Below, piece after piece: positions 61,047 to 64,000 of a stretch of DNA of 64,000 nucleotides. Position 1 is the stretch's first letter; each line of letters begins with the position of its first letter. Under the pieces are notes generated by a model that was not told the origin of the DNA, ran no database searches, and saw nothing but the letters and a program-made list of their open reading frames with translations. The translations under genes were made by a program, and so were the position numbers. The DNA is taken from NCBI GenBank assembly GCA_015231375.1, contig JADGBT010000013.1, forward strand, positions 1 to 64,000, given 5' to 3'. The DNA comes from Magnetococcales bacterium (GTDB lineage Bacteria > Pseudomonadota > Magnetococcia > Magnetococcales > Magnetaquicoccaceae).

Positions 61047-61960
61047 CGCCACTCCATTTCCACCCCAAGAGCCCCGGATTCCGGTTGCAGCAACAAGCCC
61101 ATGCGGTTCAACCGCTCCTCCCGCAAGCGCTTGTTGTGTTTGTGGGTCAGACTGACCGCGCTGAAAATCGTGCCGGAATACCATCCCCATTCGATCACAG
61201 CCAAGGCGACCCCCAATCCCGAAACCCCCTTGGAAAAAGCCTGAATGGTCCCGGCCATCAACAATCCGTTGGACAAAAAAGCCACGCCCGCATCGTCGGG
61301 GCGATCCAGATACAGATGTCCCGCACCCGGCAACACCGCAGTCAACAACCCGGAGATCCAGGGATCCTTGTAGGGCAGTTGGGGCAGTTCCTCCACCTCC
61401 CGCAGCATTGCATGAACCGGTTCTTTGAATCGCGGCAGGGTCACGGTCTGCAAATAGCCCCGGGCCACCTCCTCCTCACCCGGCTTGCCCATGGCCAACC
61501 ACGCCAAACGCAAACGCGACAAGGCGTCCAACTCGTTCTCCTTGCCCATTCCGGCCAAATACCGATAACGCTGCATCGCCTCTCCGGTATTCCCGGCGCG
61601 CTCGTAGAGCAACCCCATGCGCAACAAGGCCATGGGCACAAACGAACTCTTGGGATAGACCGCCCCCAACTCGGAAAAAGCCCGCAAGGCCGGATCCACC
61701 TCCCTGGCTTCCGCCAGATTGACCGCAAGCCGGTACATGGCCTCTTCCAGCCGGGGAAACACCTCGACCCCTTCCCGTTTCCCCCCGGAGACATAACGCC
61801 CGAACTCGGTGGCGGCCCGTCGATGATCCTTTTGGCTCTCCAGATCCACTCCATAGGCGAAGACCGCCTCGGGCGCGTTGAGATACTCTCCTCCCTCCAC
61901 AGACCAGGGCCACACCCCCGCCACCCAGACCACCACGATCAGACACAAAACGCGCATCAT
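61040..61960 (-). CDS. TPR-type membrane protein in the gspEF cluster
   Basis: A 306-residue protein with a signal peptide (MMRVLCLIVVVWVAGVWPWS), several TPR-like helices (about 30-195; FSELGAVYPKSSFVPMALLR) and a C-terminal membrane part opening with YKDPWISGLLTAVLPGAGHLY. No family with known function recognised. Its start overlaps the gspF stop (ATGA), so it is coupled to gspF and may assist secretion or pseudopilus assembly. Confidence 0.75.
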   Translation of the reverse strand: MMRVLCLIVVVWVAGVWPWSVEGGEYLNAPEAVFAYGVDLESQKDHRRAATEFGRYVSGGKREGVEVFPRLEEAMYRLAVNLAEAREVDPALRAFSELGAVYPKSSFVPMALLRMGLLYERAGNTGEAMQRYRYLAGMGKENELDALSRLRLAWLAMGKPGEEEVARGYLQTVTLPRFKEPVHAMLREVEELPQLPYKDPWISGLLTAVLPGAGHLYLDRPDDAGVAFLSNGLLMAGTIQAFSKGVSGLGVALAVIEWGWYSGTIFSAVSLTHKHNKRLREERLNRMGLLLQPESGALGVEMEWRY

Positions 61961-63195
61961 TTAATAAACTGATTCATTTCAAAGATGGGCAACAGCACCG
62001 CCACCACCACGTAGCCCACCACGCCACCCATGATCAGGATGATCACCGGTTCCACCAGATGCATCAACCGCTCCAACGCCTGCTCGATCTCCTCGCGATG
62101 CAGTTGCGCCGCCCGATCCAACATGGCCTCCAGACTTCCGGAACGCTCCCCGGCCTGGATCATGCGCAATGCCAACCCCTGAAAATGTCCGGTACGCTCC
62201 AAAGCGGCGGCCAACGACTCCCCCCGTTCCACCGACCGGGCCACCTCCAGAATTCCCGCCTTCACCGTGACGAATCCGGTGGCATCTGCGGTCACCTGCA
62301 AACTGGTGATCACCGGCACACCGCTTTTCAACAACAATCCCAACAGTTGACACATGCGCATGGTCACCACGCTGGACAGAAACTCCCCCAGCATCGGCAC
62401 CTTCCACCACCACCGCTCCACCACCACCCGTCCCTTGGCAGAACGCGCCCACCACAAGAACCCGAATACCAATCCCACCAGGAGTATACCGGTCCACACC
62501 CCCCACTCCCGCACATAATCGCTGATCGCCAGCAACGAACGGGTCACCAACGGCAAGGCCTGCTGGGTCTCCTTGAAGACCACCGTCACCTTGGGCACCA
62601 CCACCGTCACCAGAAAAATCAGGATCAATCCACCCACCACCGCCATCACCGCAGGATAGATCATGGCGCTGATCAAACGGGCGCGAATGCGACGCTCCTC
62701 CTCCATCACCACCGCCAGACGCTCGAACACGATATCCAGCGCCCCGCCTCCTCCGCGCTCCCCGGCCCGCACCAGACTGACATAAATCGGCGGAAAGATC
62801 CGTCCATGGCGGGCCAACGCCTCGGACAACGCCTGCCCCTCCCCCACGTCGTTGCGAATGGTCGCCACCACCTCCCGAAACGGACCGGTGCGAATCTGCT
62901 CTTCGACGCTGCTCAACACCTCCATCACCGGAAAACCCGCCGCCAGCAAACTGGCCATCTGCCGGGTGAAGACGATCCGCTCGCGCATCGACGGCAACGG
63001 GGGGCGAGTCCAGAACTTCCAGCCCCGCCCCGTGCGACGCGGGGCATGCTCCCCCTCCAGCCGTTCCAGAAAGGTGGGATAGATCTCTTGTTGTTTCAAC
63101 AAACGGCGGGCGTCCCGTTCCGAATCGGCGTCCAGCACCCCCTTGACCGTGCGACCCCCGCCGGCCCGCATGCCCGCATATCGAAAAACCGCCAT
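61957..63195 (-). CDS. gspF: Type II secretion inner-membrane platform protein GspF
   Basis: A 412-residue GspF with two T2SF helical domains (about 70-190 and 275-400) and three membrane segments. Signatures: RQMASLLAAGFPVMEVLSSV, ISAMIYPAVMAVVGG, then the second-copy LLGLLLKSGVPVITSLQVT and MIQAGERSGSLEAML. Overlaps gspE's stop at its start and the TPR gene at its end. Confidence 0.95.
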   Translation of the reverse strand: MAVFRYAGMRAGGGRTVKGVLDADSERDARRLLKQQEIYPTFLERLEGEHAPRRTGRGWKFWTRPPLPSMRERIVFTRQMASLLAAGFPVMEVLSSVEEQIRTGPFREVVATIRNDVGEGQALSEALARHGRIFPPIYVSLVRAGERGGGGALDIVFERLAVVMEEERRIRARLISAMIYPAVMAVVGGLILIFLVTVVVPKVTVVFKETQQALPLVTRSLLAISDYVREWGVWTGILLVGLVFGFLWWARSAKGRVVVERWWWKVPMLGEFLSSVVTMRMCQLLGLLLKSGVPVITSLQVTADATGFVTVKAGILEVARSVERGESLAAALERTGHFQGLALRMIQAGERSGSLEAMLDRAAQLHREEIEQALERLMHLVEPVIILIMGGVVGYVVVAVLLPIFEMNQFIK

Positions 63196-64000
63196 CAGAC
63201 CACCTCGTTGCGCTCCTGGGTCACCCGGAACACCTCCTCCAGGCTGGTGACGCCCGCCGCCGCCTTGAGCAGACCCGCCTCCCGCAACGAGGTCATCCCC
63301 TCCTCGCAGGCCACCTGATGCAACTCCAGATCCGAGGCGCGACGATCGATACGGGCGCGAATCCCCTGGCTCATGGTCAACAGCTCAAAAACCGCAGTCC
63401 GCCCCAGATAGCCGGTGCCCATGCAGGCCTCGCACCCCTGGGGACGATGAAAGGTGGCATCCTCCGGAACATGGACCGGTTTACTGCTCAAGCCCCGCAA
63501 CAGTTCCGGATCCGGCGTGAACGGCACCTTGCAGCGGTTGCACAATTTGCGCACCAGGCGTTGCGCCACCACCCCATCCACCGAGGAACTGACCAGAAAC
63601 GGCTCGATGCCCATGTTGACCAACCGCACCACCGCGCCCACGCTGTCATTGGTGTGCAGGGTGGAAAACACCAGATGGCCGGTGAGACTGGCCTGAATGG
63701 CAATCTCGGCGGTCTCCAGATCGCGGATCTCACCCACCATGATCACGTCCGGATCCTGACGCAGAATCGAACGCAGCCCGGAAGCAAAGGTCAAACCGAT
63801 CCTCGGCGCCACCTGAATCTGACCCACTCCGGCCAGAGAGTATTCAATGGGATCTTCGATGGTGATGATGTTTTTTTCCGAGGTGTTGATGGCGGAAAGC
63901 ACCGAATACAACGTGGTACTCTTGCCGCTTCCGGTCGGCCCGGTCACCAGCAGAATGCCATGGCTGGCGGTCATGCGGGTCTGGAGCCACTGCTGTTGCG
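63195..64000 (-). CDS. gspE: Type II secretion ATPase GspE (5-prime part beyond window)
   Basis: The C-terminal 267 or so residues of the secretion ATPase, running off the right edge. Walker [14 protein letters not shown], Asp box [20 protein letters not shown], Walker [39 protein letters not shown] and the zinc-binding CXXC pairs (CNRCKVPF and CEACMGTGY) are present. These identify GspE, not PilB, because of the order and the gspF partner. The start is not in the window. Confidence 0.95.
   Translation of the reverse strand, partial: QQQWLQTRMTASHGILLVTGPTGSGKSTTLYSVLSAINTSEKNIITIEDPIEYSLAGVGQIQVAPRIGLTFASGLRSILRQDPDVIMVGEIRDLETAEIAIQASLTGHLVFSTLHTNDSVGAVVRLVNMGIEPFLVSSSVDGVVAQRLVRKLCNRCKVPFTPDPELLRGLSSKPVHVPEDATFHRPQGCEACMGTGYLGRTAVFELLTMSQGIRARIDRRASDLELHQVACEEGMTSLREAGLLKAAAGVTSLEEVFRVTQERNEVV

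Overview
The window is high-GC chromosomal DNA from a motile, respiratory Gram-negative bacterium. Signs of this are an outer-membrane beta-barrel protein, lipoproteins, a type II secretion (T2SS) pseudopilus operon, PilT/PilU pilus motors, c-di-GMP enzymes, a chemoreceptor, several multiheme c-type cytochromes and haemerythrin oxygen sensors. The mixture suggests a microaerobic proteobacterium that may respire nitrogen or sulfur compounds. A Magnetococcales-like alphaproteobacterium or a gammaproteobacterium would fit, but no marker here fixes the taxon. Genes are dense, with start/stop overlaps of ATGA, GTGA or TTGA type.

Layout. 0-1 kb: a decayed insertion-sequence transposase beside a tRNA-Glu(CTC). 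1-12.5 kb: DUF971 protein and NagZ, VanZ-like protein, a molybdopterin oxidoreductase, endonuclease III with a giant SNF2-family helicase, then two haemerythrin proteins, one fused to a PAS/HD-GYP phosphodiesterase. 12.5-13.9 kb: an AT-rich gap with an 11-copy 7-bp repeat, then two small exported lysine-rich proteins. 14-24 kb: AcnB, a double-FHA protein, a DUF411 metal-binding protein, a DUF2252 protein, a Sel1-repeat protein, a beta-barrel protein and a Ser/Thr/Ala-rich lipoprotein. 24-27.6 kb: recA and parC, overlapping. 27.7-34.8 kb: a PilT, two FlgO-like lipoproteins, two PilU-like ATPases, a receiver-PAS-GGDEF protein and an exported PstS-like binding protein, all on one strand. 34.7-37.2 kb: a NapC/NrfH-type tetrahaem cytochrome, a monohaem cytochrome and a PHP hydrolase. 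37.5-44.4 kb: a NIT-domain chemoreceptor, a DUF4337 protein, an exported Ppx/GppA-like protein, an LsrF-like thiolase/aldolase and an aldolase/SDR fusion.

44.4-48.4 kb holds the most unusual gene: a 1320-residue protein laid out like a nuclease-helicase with 11 helicase-associated (HA) repeats, but with its nuclease and helicase catalytic motifs replaced while the repeats stay regular. Extra non-coding copies of its 3-prime end follow it.

49.2-55.1 kb is a T2SS operon: an exported YidD-like protein, then gspG-H-I-J-K-L-M-N. gspE and gspF lie at the right edge on the other strand, with a TPR membrane protein. Between them (55.1-61.0 kb) is a redox island: an ArsR-rhodanese regulator with a palindromic operator, a fatty-acid-hydroxylase-type protein, a NapH-like polyferredoxin, an octahaem HAO-like cytochrome, a TVP38-rhodanese fusion and a pentahaem short relative of the octahaem protein. 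Read together, these suggest quinone-linked periplasmic reduction or oxidation of a small nitrogen or sulfur species under thiol/persulfide-sensitive control. That is inference.
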